This document shows positions 11,301 through 21,000 of a stretch of 24,262 nucleotides of DNA, in pieces (within the stretch, counting starts at the first letter, position 1; each line of letters starts with the position of its first letter). The notes under the pieces were generated by a model, which saw only the letters and a program-made list of their open reading frames with translations, did no database searches and was not told the origin of the DNA. The position numbers and the translations under genes were made by a program. This DNA comes from a virus: the IMG/VR virus record IMGVR_UViG_3300049203_000195, positions 1 to 24,262 of that record. One strand, written 5' to 3'.

Positions 11301-13484
11301 TTACGCCACCACCAGCGGGCCGCTGAATGCGTTATGCAGGAGCGCCGGATTGCCGCCGCTGTCGGTGACGATCAGCCAGCCCGTTGCGCCGGCCGCAAGT
11401 TGCGAGTTCGGCAGCGCGATCGTGAGCGTGCCCCCAGCGTCCGTCGTCTCCAGCGTACCCTTGTCGGTCGGCGACGTGAACAAGTCTGGCGTGACCTGGT
11501 CGAACCATGCCCAGCGCAGGCTGGACAGGTTGGCGGCCGGCGCGTCGCTCGGCGTGAACAGCGCCAGCGTGACCGTGCGGTTGCCCGGCGTCGGCCCGCC
11601 GCTCGATGCGGGTAACGTCGTGTCCTGCGCCGACAGTTCATTGGACCGATTGCTGGCCGGATCGAGTGCGCGCACGCGCAGTTTATAGAGCGTGCTGGCT
11701 GTCAGGCCGTTGAGTTGCTTGGACAGGACATTTCCGACGTCGATCCAGGTGGCGCCGTCGTCCTGGCTGAACTCGTACGACACCACGCCGATGTTGTCCG
11801 TGCCGGCGCTCCACTGCGCCAGCATGCTCGTGGCGGTGACGTTGCTGATACTCATCGTGCCCGGCATCGAGGGGGCCGTCGTGTCGGCCGTGGACTGCGC
11901 CGGCGCGTCCGGATTGCCGCTGATGGCGTAGATCGTCACGGCCGACATGCCGCCGAACGGCAAGCTGGTGCCGTCCGCATTGGTGAACGTCAGGGTTCCG
12001 GGATCGTAATTGCCGGGCGCGAGCGTCGCCGAAGCCGTGAACGTGTTGGGGATCACGCCGGTATTGATCGTCAGGGCCGCCACCTGCTCTACCGCGCCGT
12101 TCGGATTGCTCGCTGCCGGCGGCACGTCCAGAAAGCCCGACGTCGCGTTACTGCAGGTTCCGTGCACGGTCAGGATCTGCCCGGCGATCGGGTCCTGCAC
12201 AACGGATAGCGCCTTGCCGCCCTCGATCTCGAAGCCACCGACATCGTTGCTGGCCTGGACGTTGTAGGCCGAGTTCGACAGCATCGCCGTCACGCTGTAC
12301 TTGCCGACCTTGCAGCCGTTGAAGTCGATCGTAAAGGTGCCGGAACCGATCGTCATGTTGAGCGGCCCCTGCGCCACCGCGTTGTTGCCGGACAAAACCA
12401 GCGGCGTGATGCTGGCCTGGCCACCGGTGACGGTGCCCGTGAAGGTGCCGGCGATCGTGGCCTTGTTGCCGACGACGGTGATGCTGGTGATCTTGCCCAG
12501 CGGCGCGGACAGCGCATTCGGGTATTCCCATGCGCCGATATCGGCGGACGTGCCCATCTGGCGGTTGCCGTTGATCGTGACCGTATTGGTGGCGCCAGGC
12601 GCAGCGCCGACGTCGATCAGCGGCGCTCCCGCTTTCAGGCGCAGATCGCTCGTCGTATTGACGAACACGTTGGTGGCGGCCACGTTTTGCAGGTGCCCGC
12701 TGCCGGCCACGGTCAGCGTGCCGTCGCTGGCGCAGTGGTCATAGGTGCCATAGGTCGGCTGCATCGTGAAATCGGCGCCGAATACGGCCACGTTGCGGAA
12801 CGTCTTGCTGCCGACGAAACTGCCGTAGTTCCCGTAAAACCCGTACTGCCCGCGCGCGAGCGATGGCAGACGATGTACGGTCACGTTCTCGATCAGTGCC
12901 GCGCTGTTGGTGTAGCAGCGGGCGCCGTAGCTGTTGGCCGCCTTCAGCACGATCACGATGTTGCGGAAGGTACCGGCGTGGATCGACGTTGCGAATGATG
13001 TCAGCGCGGTGGGGTCGGTGCGCGTATCGGTGCCCGAATATTCAACCAGGCAGTTCTGGACGATGGCCGTCGGATCGGTAACGGCGATGCCGCCGCAGGC
13101 ATTGGTGCCGCCTGTGTCGATCTGCAACCCTTCAACCGTCGTGTAAGGGTTGCTGTTCTGGATCATGATCGCGCCGTTGAGCGTCCCCTTGAAGCCGACG
13201 CCGTTGGCGATGTTGTAGCGCAGCGCATTGGTGGCCACGTTCACGTTGTTCGCGAAGCCGTGGCCGGCAGCCGGTCGAATCGTGATCGTGTGCGTGGCAT
13301 CCGTGGTCTTTCCGGACAGCGTGACCTGCGTGTTCTGTACGAATTCGGAATCGTTGTAGTGCTCCAGCACATACGATTTATCAGCCGCCACCAGATCGGC
13401 CGGGATCGCGGCCCATGCCAGCGGCAGGGTTGCATAATCCCGGCCGGTGCCCGCGCTGCCGACCTTGAGAGTCACAATTTGCAT
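11301..13484 (-). CDS. Tail protein with beta-helix and fibronectin type III domains (727 aa)
   Basis: A virion receptor-binding or tailspike-like protein. Residues 1-~320 are built from short repeating strands (THTITIRPAAGHGF, YTTVEGLQIDTGG, GTFRNIVIVLKAAN, ALIENVTVHRLP, SKTFRNVAVFGAD) and end in GTSADIGAWEY, the usual close of a right-handed parallel beta helix. Residues ~325-530 are Ig-like beta domains with many Thr/Gly. A fibronectin type III domain lies at ~535-626 (TAPSMPGTMSISNVTATS, WSAGTDNIGVVSYEFS, LTASTLYKLRVRALD). The C-terminus is another beta domain. AAGGA lies 8 nt upstream of the ATG. It follows the 937-aa tail protein by 18 nt. Catalytic glycan cleavage cannot be judged from sequence alone. 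Confidence 0.82.
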   Translation of the reverse strand: MQIVTLKVGSAGTGRDYATLPLAWAAIPADLVAADKSYVLEHYNDSEFVQNTQVTLSGKTTDATHTITIRPAAGHGFANNVNVATNALRYNIANGVGFKGTLNGAIMIQNSNPYTTVEGLQIDTGGTNACGGIAVTDPTAIVQNCLVEYSGTDTRTDPTALTSFATSIHAGTFRNIVIVLKAANSYGARCYTNSAALIENVTVHRLPSLARGQYGFYGNYGSFVGSKTFRNVAVFGADFTMQPTYGTYDHCASDGTLTVAGSGHLQNVAATNVFVNTTSDLRLKAGAPLIDVGAAPGATNTVTINGNRQMGTSADIGAWEYPNALSAPLGKITSITVVGNKATIAGTFTGTVTGGQASITPLVLSGNNAVAQGPLNMTIGSGTFTIDFNGCKVGKYSVTAMLSNSAYNVQASNDVGGFEIEGGKALSVVQDPIAGQILTVHGTCSNATSGFLDVPPAASNPNGAVEQVAALTINTGVIPNTFTASATLAPGNYDPGTLTFTNADGTSLPFGGMSAVTIYAISGNPDAPAQSTADTTAPSMPGTMSISNVTATSMLAQWSAGTDNIGVVSYEFSQDDGATWIDVGNVLSKQLNGLTASTLYKLRVRALDPASNRSNELSAQDTTLPASSGGPTPGNRTVTLALFTPSDAPAANLSSLRWAWFDQVTPDLFTSPTDKGTLETTDAGGTLTIALPNSQLAAGATGWLIVTDSGGNPALLHNAFSGPLVVA

Positions 13485-13502
13485 GATGGTCCTTGTGGTT
13501 GA

Positions 13503-16316
13503 TCAGTTGGGGCCGAGTTCGCTTGGCGGCAGCAGGGCGCCGTGCGACGGGAACAGGTAGGCCATCTTGTACGCCAGGCCGGCTACGCGCTTGGCCTGAT
13601 ACTGGTCGTAGTAGCCCTGCATCTTCGCGATGGCCGCTTCAAGTCGCGGGGCCGGATATTCCGGCCAGTACACGCCGCGCGCTTTCAGGTACTGCATGTA
13701 CAGGTGGGCGCAGCCTGGATGCTCGGCGGCGCGATCGTTCCACGTCACGAACCAATTTTTGAACTGGCGCGATGATCCATAGTTGGCCGCGTCGCCTGCT
13801 GACGTGCTGGCCGGCAAGGTCGGCTGATAGACGTCCAGCATCTGTTTTTGCGCAACCCAGTTAGCCGGGACATCGGCGACGGTGTACTGGTTGATGTCGC
13901 TCTTGCCCGTCAGTGCCACCGGGTAATAGCTGTCGCGGCCGTCGGTATCCACCATGTAGTCGATGCAGAACAGGTCCAGGTTGCGCAGCATCATTTCCAG
14001 CACGGCCTTGCACTTGAACGAGCGCTGGCGCATGGCAGCCCACATGCCGAACTGGCGCATCAAGACGAGGACATGGACCATGTACAGCCCGAGCGAGCCG
14101 CCGACGGTCTGGTAATTGTTGCCGGACACGGAACAGCCGGTGCCGAGATTGCGGATGCAGGCGGAATAGATGGTCTGCGCATTGTCGATGAAGGCAGGCT
14201 TGTAGATCAGGTCGTAAATCAATTCCAGTTCGATCTGCAGGCGCGCCTCGACTTCCTCTTTCGAGTAACCGAGCGGGTGTTCGCTGGCGACCTTCCATTG
14301 CATGACGTAGGCCAGCATGCGCCAGGCGTGGACGCGGGTGCCGTAGTAGGCGAGCGGGTTGGCGGTCGGCTTGGCGTCGCCCAGTGCGCTCATCCATTCG
14401 GTTTCGAAATCATGGCGCGCGGCGATCGCGTGCATCGGGCTGTTGAGCATGACGGCCCACCATGCCGCGTTCGCGTAGCTGTGCAGCGAATCGCGGTTCC
14501 AGCCCGAGTAGTACAGGAAGCCTTCCGGGTCGTTGTGCGTCTTCCACCTTCCTTTTCCGTTGACGATGCCGCAGGTATCAATCGACACTTGCGGCCCATT
14601 CGGCTGGCCCAGCGCCGCATAGGCCGTCTCGATGCCATAGTAGGCGCCAACGAACAGGTCGGTGCCGGCCAGTACGTTCGCCTTCGGCATGGATTCTCCC
14701 GTCAAGGCGTTACGAATCCAGTGGTTCGAGTGGTTGAAATACGCCATGCCCCACGCGTCGATCATGTCGCGGATCGGGACATTGCCCTCGGGGCGTAGCC
14801 AGTTCTGGTTCGATGCGTAGATAGCCAGGCACGACGGCGCCACGGAGCGGTCGAAGCGCACGCCGCCCTTGCCGGTGATCCAGTCGTGGCCGCTCACGGA
14901 GCCAGGCTGATACCTCCAGCCCATCGCACGGTAATGCGGGTAGTGGTCGCGGTTGGTGAACAGGCCCGGATCTTTCGGGCGCGATTCGTAGGCCGTCAGG
15001 TATGCATTGTCCAGGGCGGGGTCGGCCGCGAGCGGGTACGGCGGCAGTGCGTACCAGTGCGCCATACTGTCGGCTTGTCCCTGGTCGTAGGCGCCTTGCG
15101 GGAAATAGGCGTTCGAGCTGGGGCCGGCCTTGGCCGCGTAATCGCCATCGTAGGAAAACGCCTCGACGCCCGCGAAATATTTTTTTGCCTTCGACGACAG
15201 GCGCGTGCGGATGTTTTGCCACGGTAGGATCTGCGCGCAGTTGAAGCGCGGCATGGCCGGCTCGTTGACCGTCTGCACCTCAGACAGTTGCGGCGAGTTG
15301 ATCGGCAACGTCGGCTTGTCGTTGAACGCTTTCCACTCGTGCGTGTACAGCGGCGTGCGGCCCGGCGCGCCGCCGTTGTAGCCGGCCGCCGTGTACAGGT
15401 TGATTTTAAAGGGCGGCAGGACGGTGCGGTCGGCCGTGGCCGCGTTGGAGCAGTCGCCGTAGGTTACGGGCCAGGTGGAGCCATCGACGACCGGGTATTG
15501 CGCGCGCACGAACGTGTCCATGTACGGATACGTGCTCCAGCGCCCATAAGGCTTGAACCACAGGGGAATCTGTTCCAGCGGCACGGTGCCGTCGATGCTG
15601 TTGTAGTTTGACGCGATCAGCAGGAGCCCGCCCAGTTCGAAGCGTCGCGGCGCGATCGGGCTGGTCCATTTGATGGTGTCGTCCAGTTGGTATATCGCGA
15701 CGTCGCCGATCTCGGCGGCCATCTCGGGGTTCTGGAATACCCAGTCGTCCTGGCGGTTCGCCTCGCTGAAGGTGGCGATGCCGACCACGACCGGGCTGGC
15801 TGGATCGGTCCAGTCGACGAGCTCGATGATGGTGGGCGTGGCCGAGCGGATCGTCGGCGCGGCAGGGCCGGTACCGGACGCCAGCAGGCGCGGCGCCTTG
15901 GTGCCGGCGGTCGATGCGAACGCGAAGCCGATGTTATTGGAACCCGTCGGGCTGGCGGGCAACGTGAATTCCTTGCCAGAGCCATCCAGCCCCAGCGTGT
16001 AATCGATGGTGTGACCATTGCCTTCCAGGCGCAGGACCGATGCGCCAGTCGACAGGTCGGCGGCGAGATTCACAGTGGTGTTGCTGGTGATGCCGAACCC
16101 GGTGATGTTGCCGGACGTGATTGTCATGTCGCCGGTGACGGCCATGTTAAGGAATTCGGTGCCAGTGGCGGCAGGGTCGGTGGCGGCAGCGTTGGCGTCG
16201 CGAAAGGCGCGCAGGCGGCGGTTATTGCCGAGCGCCGTCTTGACGGTGTTCGCCCATTGCAGCTTGGTCGTGCATGCGTCCAGTTGGGCCTTGAGGACAG
16301 TGCTAATTTTCGGCAT
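13503..16316 (-). CDS. Large tail-associated protein, candidate glycan-active tailspike (937 aa)
   Basis: Residues 1-~60 are a helical attachment-like head (VLKAQLDACTTKLQWANTVKTAL). Residues ~60-240 are Thr/Gly-rich beta structure of the tail-fiber type (AVTGDMTITSGNITGFGI, LRLEGNGHTIDYTLGLDGSG). From ~340 to 930 the composition changes to a globular, aromatic- and His-rich part with long helices (NAAWWAVMLNSPMHAIAARHDFE, HAWRMLAYVMQWKVASEHP, LYMVHVLVLMRQFGMWAAMRQRSF). That suggests an alpha/alpha-type catalytic domain rather than a beta helix. I do not recognise the family; a polysaccharide lyase or hydrolase used for adsorption is inference. The ATG at 16316 has only a weak ribosome-binding site. 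Its position between a small structural protein and the beta-helix protein supports a virion role. Confidence 0.75.
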   Translation of the reverse strand: MPKISTVLKAQLDACTTKLQWANTVKTALGNNRRLRAFRDANAAATDPAATGTEFLNMAVTGDMTITSGNITGFGITSNTTVNLAADLSTGASVLRLEGNGHTIDYTLGLDGSGKEFTLPASPTGSNNIGFAFASTAGTKAPRLLASGTGPAAPTIRSATPTIIELVDWTDPASPVVVGIATFSEANRQDDWVFQNPEMAAEIGDVAIYQLDDTIKWTSPIAPRRFELGGLLLIASNYNSIDGTVPLEQIPLWFKPYGRWSTYPYMDTFVRAQYPVVDGSTWPVTYGDCSNAATADRTVLPPFKINLYTAAGYNGGAPGRTPLYTHEWKAFNDKPTLPINSPQLSEVQTVNEPAMPRFNCAQILPWQNIRTRLSSKAKKYFAGVEAFSYDGDYAAKAGPSSNAYFPQGAYDQGQADSMAHWYALPPYPLAADPALDNAYLTAYESRPKDPGLFTNRDHYPHYRAMGWRYQPGSVSGHDWITGKGGVRFDRSVAPSCLAIYASNQNWLRPEGNVPIRDMIDAWGMAYFNHSNHWIRNALTGESMPKANVLAGTDLFVGAYYGIETAYAALGQPNGPQVSIDTCGIVNGKGRWKTHNDPEGFLYYSGWNRDSLHSYANAAWWAVMLNSPMHAIAARHDFETEWMSALGDAKPTANPLAYYGTRVHAWRMLAYVMQWKVASEHPLGYSKEEVEARLQIELELIYDLIYKPAFIDNAQTIYSACIRNLGTGCSVSGNNYQTVGGSLGLYMVHVLVLMRQFGMWAAMRQRSFKCKAVLEMMLRNLDLFCIDYMVDTDGRDSYYPVALTGKSDINQYTVADVPANWVAQKQMLDVYQPTLPASTSAGDAANYGSSRQFKNWFVTWNDRAAEHPGCAHLYMQYLKARGVYWPEYPAPRLEAAIAKMQGYYDQYQAKRVAGLAYKMAYLFPSHGALLPPSELGPN

Positions 16317-16324
16317 GGCGGTCT

Positions 16325-16702
16325 TTATTCCGGCTGGGGGTTGACGTAGGTGATCGGCGGAATCTTGTAGCGGTTGCCGGTGCCGATGGCGACGCGGCTC
16401 GACTCGTTATTCACCAGCAGGATGCGGCTGGTGCTGTCGACCAGCGCGATGTGCAGCGGGGCGCCCGCGTCGATGGTGGCGCCGGCCACGCCCACCACGC
16501 CGTTGAAGATGACCTTGCGGCCTGTCGCCTCGTTGGCCAGAACGAAGTCGGTGGACGAGATCGGCACGTTCATGATCGCGCTGGCGATGGCCTGCGCGTA
16601 TGTGGTGCTCTGCGAGAAATCCGGCAGCAGCAGCGCGCGCGTGGCGCTGGCGCGCAGGTGCGCCGGGCCGTTGTCGAGCACATCGGGGTGGACGTATTTC
16701 AT
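16325..16702 (-). CDS. Small phage structural-type protein (125 aa)
   Basis: A soluble, beta-rich protein (MKYVHPDVLDNGPAHLRA, then IFNGVVGVAGATIDAG, LHIALVDSTSRILLVNNESS, ending YVNPQPE). The size, Val/Ala content and late-gene position resemble small virion or tail accessory proteins, but no family is certain. The ATG at 16702 overlaps the holin stop as ATGA and is preceded by AAAGGA; the open frame upstream is only a shadow of the holin. It lies between the lysis genes and the large tail protein, so it is expressed late. Function unknown. Confidence 0.68.
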   Translation of the reverse strand: MKYVHPDVLDNGPAHLRASATRALLLPDFSQSTTYAQAIASAIMNVPISSTDFVLANEATGRKVIFNGVVGVAGATIDAGAPLHIALVDSTSRILLVNNESSRVAIGTGNRYKIPPITYVNPQPE

Positions 16703-17109
16703 GGCAGTCCTTTGATTTTTTCGACCGAGCGCATGGCGCCCAGTCCGAGCATGCCCATCAGGACCGTGCTCATTTCCGTGAAATCGAATTGCGGCAGGGT
16801 GATCGGGTGACCGATCCACTGCGCCACCACGAACACCAACGGCCCGCCGAGGAATTTAAAGGCGAAGGCCAGCGCGCAACTCCAGCCAACGGCAGGACGC
16901 CAGCCCGAGACGAACAGCGACTGGTTCGCTGCCTCCACCTTGTTGACTTCGATCTGGCCGGTGGCCAGTTGCAGGTCGGCGTTCAGTTGCGCCAGTTCGC
17001 CGGTCTGCGCCAGGCGCATGACTTCCAGCTTGGCGTCGGCCGCCGCCTTGGGGTCGGGGGAAATCTTGTCGAACAGGTTGCCGAGAATCGGAATCAGGGT
17101 CGGCCACAT
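16699..17109 (-). CDS. 3TM holin of the GTA-holin type (136 aa)
   Basis: Matches the holin-of-3TMs family (used in gene-transfer-agent and phage release): MWPTLIPILGNLFDKISPDP, an amphipathic Gln/Ala-rich segment (LEVMRLAQTGELAQLNADLQLATGQIEVNKVEAANQS), then the family hallmark FVSGWRPAVGWSCALAFAF. Hydrophobic stretches lie at ~69-85, ~90-102 and ~110-126. It would form membrane lesions that let the endolysin reach the wall. GGAG lies about 7 nt upstream of the ATG at 17109, 2 nt after the endolysin stop. The family call is strong; the lesion type is not determined here. Confidence 0.87.
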   Translation of the reverse strand: MWPTLIPILGNLFDKISPDPKAAADAKLEVMRLAQTGELAQLNADLQLATGQIEVNKVEAANQSLFVSGWRPAVGWSCALAFAFKFLGGPLVFVVAQWIGHPITLPQFDFTEMSTVLMGMLGLGAMRSVEKIKGLP

Positions 17110-17111
17110 AG

Positions 17112-17597
17112 TCAGGCTCCGTTCGACAGGTTAAAAGCGATGCGCCGCGCCCAGCCCTTGGCGTTCTGCGGCCAGTTGTTCAGGTTCGTCAGGTAGCCGA
17201 TGCGCTTGCTGTTGAACAGCGCGATGACCTTCCACTGGTCACAGGCGCGGGCCGCAGCGATGGTGCGCGCGCCGATGATGCCGTCGGCCGTCACGCCCAG
17301 GCATTCCTGCAACCACTTGATCGGGTAGCCCCCGTTGTAGGCAGTGTCGAAAACCTGATAGGCCAGCAGGTCCGGCAACTGGTCACAGTGGTATTGATCC
17401 CAGTATTCGGTCTTGGCGATCTGGCGCGCCACGTCGGTCGGTAGGTCGCGCATGTCGCCGGTATAGCCCCACTTGCGGGCGACGCGTTCGGTCACGCCGT
17501 GATTTGTGGCACCTCCAGGGTCCGCCGATTTATCGCGGTTGGAATAGCCGCCCTCGATGATGTCGATGCTGGCGAATGCCTTGTCGAACGCGCTCAT
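17112..17597 (-). CDS. GH108 endolysin, N-acetylmuramidase (161 aa)
   Basis: The glycosyl hydrolase 108 family cleaves peptidoglycan glycan strands. The catalytic motif EGGYSNRDKSADPGGATNHGVT begins with the nucleophile/acid E15 of EGGY; the ADPGG and NHGVT parts are the diagnostic family core. Residues ~90-155 are the peptidoglycan-binding-3 module (WLQECLGVTADGIIGART... ending GWARRIAFN). There is no signal peptide, so release depends on a holin. AGGAG lies 8 nt before the ATG at 17597. It sits between two membrane proteins in the lysis cassette. Length is usual for the family. Confidence 0.95.
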   Translation of the reverse strand: MSAFDKAFASIDIIEGGYSNRDKSADPGGATNHGVTERVARKWGYTGDMRDLPTDVARQIAKTEYWDQYHCDQLPDLLAYQVFDTAYNGGYPIKWLQECLGVTADGIIGARTIAAARACDQWKVIALFNSKRIGYLTNLNNWPQNAKGWARRIAFNLSNGA

Positions 17598-17600
17598 GAT

Positions 17601-17888
17601 CTACTCCTGCGCGTCCGGCTTGTTCGGGGTCCAGGATCGATAGATCCGGATCAGCTTGATGGACTGGATGGCGAGCACCACACAGCCGGTGATAGCGCCC
17701 ACGCACAGACTGAACATGCCGATGGCGCTTTGCAACATTTCCAGCTTGGCGGCCAGCCCCATGCCGGCGGTACTGGTGGCGACGACCGCCGCTACCTTGG
17801 GGCTGCCGGCGATGGATTCAACGGTGGCGCGCATGCCCTCGTGGCCGAACAGATTGAAGCCATGATCGGCGAGTTGTTGTTTGTCCAT
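17601..17888 (-). CDS. Putative second holin or lysis-associated membrane protein (95 aa)
   Basis: Two hydrophobic segments at ~31-47 (KVAAVVATSTAGMGLAA) and ~55-80 (AIGMFSLCVGAITGCVVLAIQ) with a basic end (KLIRIYRSWTPNKPDAQE) give a small holin-like topology. It is the first gene of the lysis cassette, 3 nt before the endolysin. An in-frame stop four codons upstream fixes the start at 17888, but there is no good Shine-Dalgarno, and GCCCGG beside the start can pair with CCGGGC 32 nt upstream, so translation may be restricted. It could be a holin, an antiholin or a spanin-like protein; only the membrane topology is seen. Confidence 0.6.
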   Translation of the reverse strand: MDKQQLADHGFNLFGHEGMRATVESIAGSPKVAAVVATSTAGMGLAAKLEMLQSAIGMFSLCVGAITGCVVLAIQSIKLIRIYRSWTPNKPDAQE

Positions 17889-18000
17889 CGGAGGCCCGGT
17901 TTAGATGTAGGAGGATGCGGCGATTTTACCTCCGGGCAATCTTTGGAGAAAGAAATTTTTGCCGGACAGCACCACAAAATGCCGTCCGGCAGGCGCTTCG
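17889..18000 (-). other. Intergenic region with hairpins before the lysis cassette
   Basis: There is no gene here. On the minus strand a stem GCCGGAC 17961-17967 / GTCCGGC 17984-17990 (plus two inner pairs) lies just after the giant gene, followed by a mixed A/T stretch rather than a clean T-run, so termination is uncertain. Further on, GCCCGG (17894-17899) can pair with CCGGGC (17932-17937) next to the start of the putative second holin. This is possibly a point where late read-through or lysis gene expression is modulated. Confidence 0.4.
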
Positions 18001-21000
18001 TTATTTGCTTTGCATCATCTTCTGCATGCGCTCGACTTCCTCGGGGGAGGCGTGTTCGAGGACCTTGCGCATGCGGCCCGCCGTGATGCGGTTCGGCGCC
18101 ATGATGGTCAGGATCAAACGGCCGGCTTCCTTCGGCGTCTGCCCGGCGTCGATCAGCAGTTTCTGCGCCTTATCCGTATCGCCGCGCATCACGGCGTCCT
18201 TGACGTCGGGCATGACGTTGCTGAGTTTGGCCTGCTGCTCGCGCGCGGCATAGCGCATCTCGGCCACGGCGTCGCCGCCGGTCAGCTTCGACACGGACAG
18301 GCCGGTCGCGGTGCCCATCAGCTTCGCTTCGTCCATGTCCAGGTCCATGCCCAGCATGCGCACTTTGCCGCCCTTGTGCTGGTTGTCGGTCGCCAGGTTC
18401 TTCAGGGCCACGAAGTCGTCGAACGGCACCTGCGATTTCAACAGATGGCCCATCACCTGCGCGCCCTGCACCAGCAGATTCGCATCCTCGTCATACACCT
18501 GCTTGCCGTTGAATTCCTTGTTGGCCTTGGCTTCCGCCAGTCCCTTGACGAGCGGGCTGGCCTTGGCATCGATCAGGCTCGATGCGCTCGACAGGTTCGT
18601 GTAACTCTTCATTTCCTCCACGACTTTACCCACCGGCAGGCGCATGTAATACGTGTTGCCGTGCTCGTCTTCGCCCAGCCGGATACGGTCCTGCTTGCCA
18701 TGCGGGTTGTCGTGGGTCTGGGACAACATCTCCAGGTTCTCGAACGGGTGGCGCGCCAGCGCCAGCGCCAGCCCCGCCTTGCCCCACGTCGGCCCCATGA
18801 AGGCCAACGGGTTTTCCTTATCAAGTTTCACGCCCAGCGCGTGCGCGCGCTCCAGCAGATCGCGTTTAAAGTCGTCTCCATCGTCGCCCTTGAGCCACGC
18901 CTGCATCAGCGTGGTGATGATCGCCATGGCGCCGAAGTCGGCCATCAGGATCATGGCGGCCTTCTTCCTCGTCGCGGCCTGTGCCTGTTTCAGCACGTCG
19001 CCTGCGGCATCCATCGCTTCGATGTCGGTCTTGCCCATCGCGCGGTTCAGCGCAGCGAAGTGCTCCATGATCTGCGCGCGCACGTCGCCCGGCAGGCCGA
19101 CGATCGGGTCTTTCATCGCGCCCAGGTTGGTCATCGTGAACGATTTCGAAAACAGCATGATGTTGCCGAACGCGTGCGCGGCCTGGCTCATGGCTTCCTG
19201 TGGAACGGCGCCGGCGTATCGGTTGGCGAAGAACGTGGCGATACGCGTGGCCGTGTACTGGTCGATACCATGGTCCATGAAGTGGTTGCGCATCTGGACG
19301 GCCATACCGACCTGCATGTCTCCGATCCGGTCCCACAGCAGCGTCTCGTGCCAGAAGTGGCCGACTGCATCCACGCCCTTGCGCGCGGCATCGCCCGCCC
19401 TGGTGCTGGCCACGTCGAGCACGGCGCCGAGCGCCCTGGCCGCCAGCGAGCGCCCCGGTTTCAGGCCGTTGCCGATGGCCTCGATGTCCGGGTTCATGCC
19501 GCGCCCGCCGATGGGTACCAATCCTCCCTTGACCAGATCGTTGAACAGCGCGTGGTCCTTGCGCAGTTGGCGGCCCGTCACGTAGGTATAAGCGCCGAAT
19601 GTGCCGATGTTTTTCAGATTGTTGCGCCAGCCCATCGACGAGATGAGCGACGGCATGGCCTTGCCCCAGATGACCGCGTTGTGGGTCATCGGGGAAATCA
19701 TGATCAGGCTCATCGACATGCCCTTCATCGCCATGAAGGCGCGGTAGACCGCGTTGTGGTTGCCGGTGAATACGGCTTTCAGCGGGCCGGCGAAATCCTT
19801 GTGCACGAACAGTGGTGCGCGGTCCATGATCGGGTTGCCGTCGGCATCGGTCACGATCTCGGTCTTGCCGTCGACCTGCTTGGTGCGCGGGACAAAACGC
19901 TTCAGCGCCGGGTGGTCGAACGTCACGAAGTTCGGGCCGCCATCTTCCGACACGAGCTCCGCGCCGGCCGCCTGGCCGTGCGCCTTGATCTGGTTGACCA
20001 GCGTGCGCCCGGCGATAGCCTTTTCCAGTTGCGCCATCGCCATCGGCATGACGCGGATGTTTTTCACATACGATGCATCCTCGCCCAGCTTGGCCTTGAG
20101 CGCGGCTTCGGATTCCTCCGTCGTCTCGTGCATGCGGCGCTTCGTGCTGGACGCGCTGGTCTTGAGGTTCCTGGCTTCCTTGGAAAACTCGCCAGCCTGC
20201 GGGCGCAGCGCGTCCGTGCTGCCGTCGGCGTAGATGTTGGCGGCCACGCGCGGGGTCCAGTAGTGCACGCCCTCGGCGTCTTCGCTCACGAGCCCCGCCT
20301 GCTTGGCGCGCTGCCACAACTGTTCGCCGTACGCGTGCAGCACCTCCACGGTTTCGCGCTGGTCGGGCGGCAGGGAATTCAGCCCTTTCGTGCTTGAGGT
20401 CTTGCCCTCGCGGCGCAGATCGTTTTCCTGGTCGGCCGCTTCCCACATCTTGCGCAGTTGCGCGTCGTTGTAGTTGTTGCGCAGCACGGCGTCGAACGCG
20501 TTCCACTGCGCCGTGGCCACACGCATGTTGTTGGCGAAATCCTTGGCCAGCGCCTGCGCCTTCTGCGTGCCCACCGTCATCGGGCTGACCAGCATGCCGA
20601 TGTTGTGCGCGGCCGACCGCAACTGCGCCACCGGGCGGCCGATCAACTTGGCCATTTTCGTGCGCATGTTGTCCGGCACCTCGGGCGTCTCGGGCGTGTA
20701 GTTGGTGCCGGGCTCGGCAACGATGGACGGGTTGGACGGATCGAATGCGCCGCTGTTGCCGGTGGCGCTCTTGATCTGCTCGGGATCAAATGCAACAAGT
20801 TCCTGATGGCCGTCGCCGAAATTTAAGCGCACGCCGTCGTATCCGAACCGCCTCAATGCATCGCGGAATGGCTCGGACCATGCAGGGTTCGGCTGGTTGC
20901 TGTCAGGGTCGCTCACCGGGTCGATCTTGATTCCAGCCTGCTCGGAGAAGTCGCGCAGTTTGTCCCACAGGTTTTCGCCCGCCTTCCAGTCCAACGGCCC

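Noticed and set aside
17961-17990. Hairpin after the giant gene as a full terminator
   Set aside because: The stem is good, but on the minus strand it is followed by a run of A before any T, so I list it only as an intergenic hairpin.
17959-20397. An 812-codon open frame on the plus strand opposite the giant virion protein
   Set aside because: It is rich in His, Arg and Gln with no domain pattern, has no ribosome-binding site and is a GC-rich shadow of the well-supported minus-strand gene.
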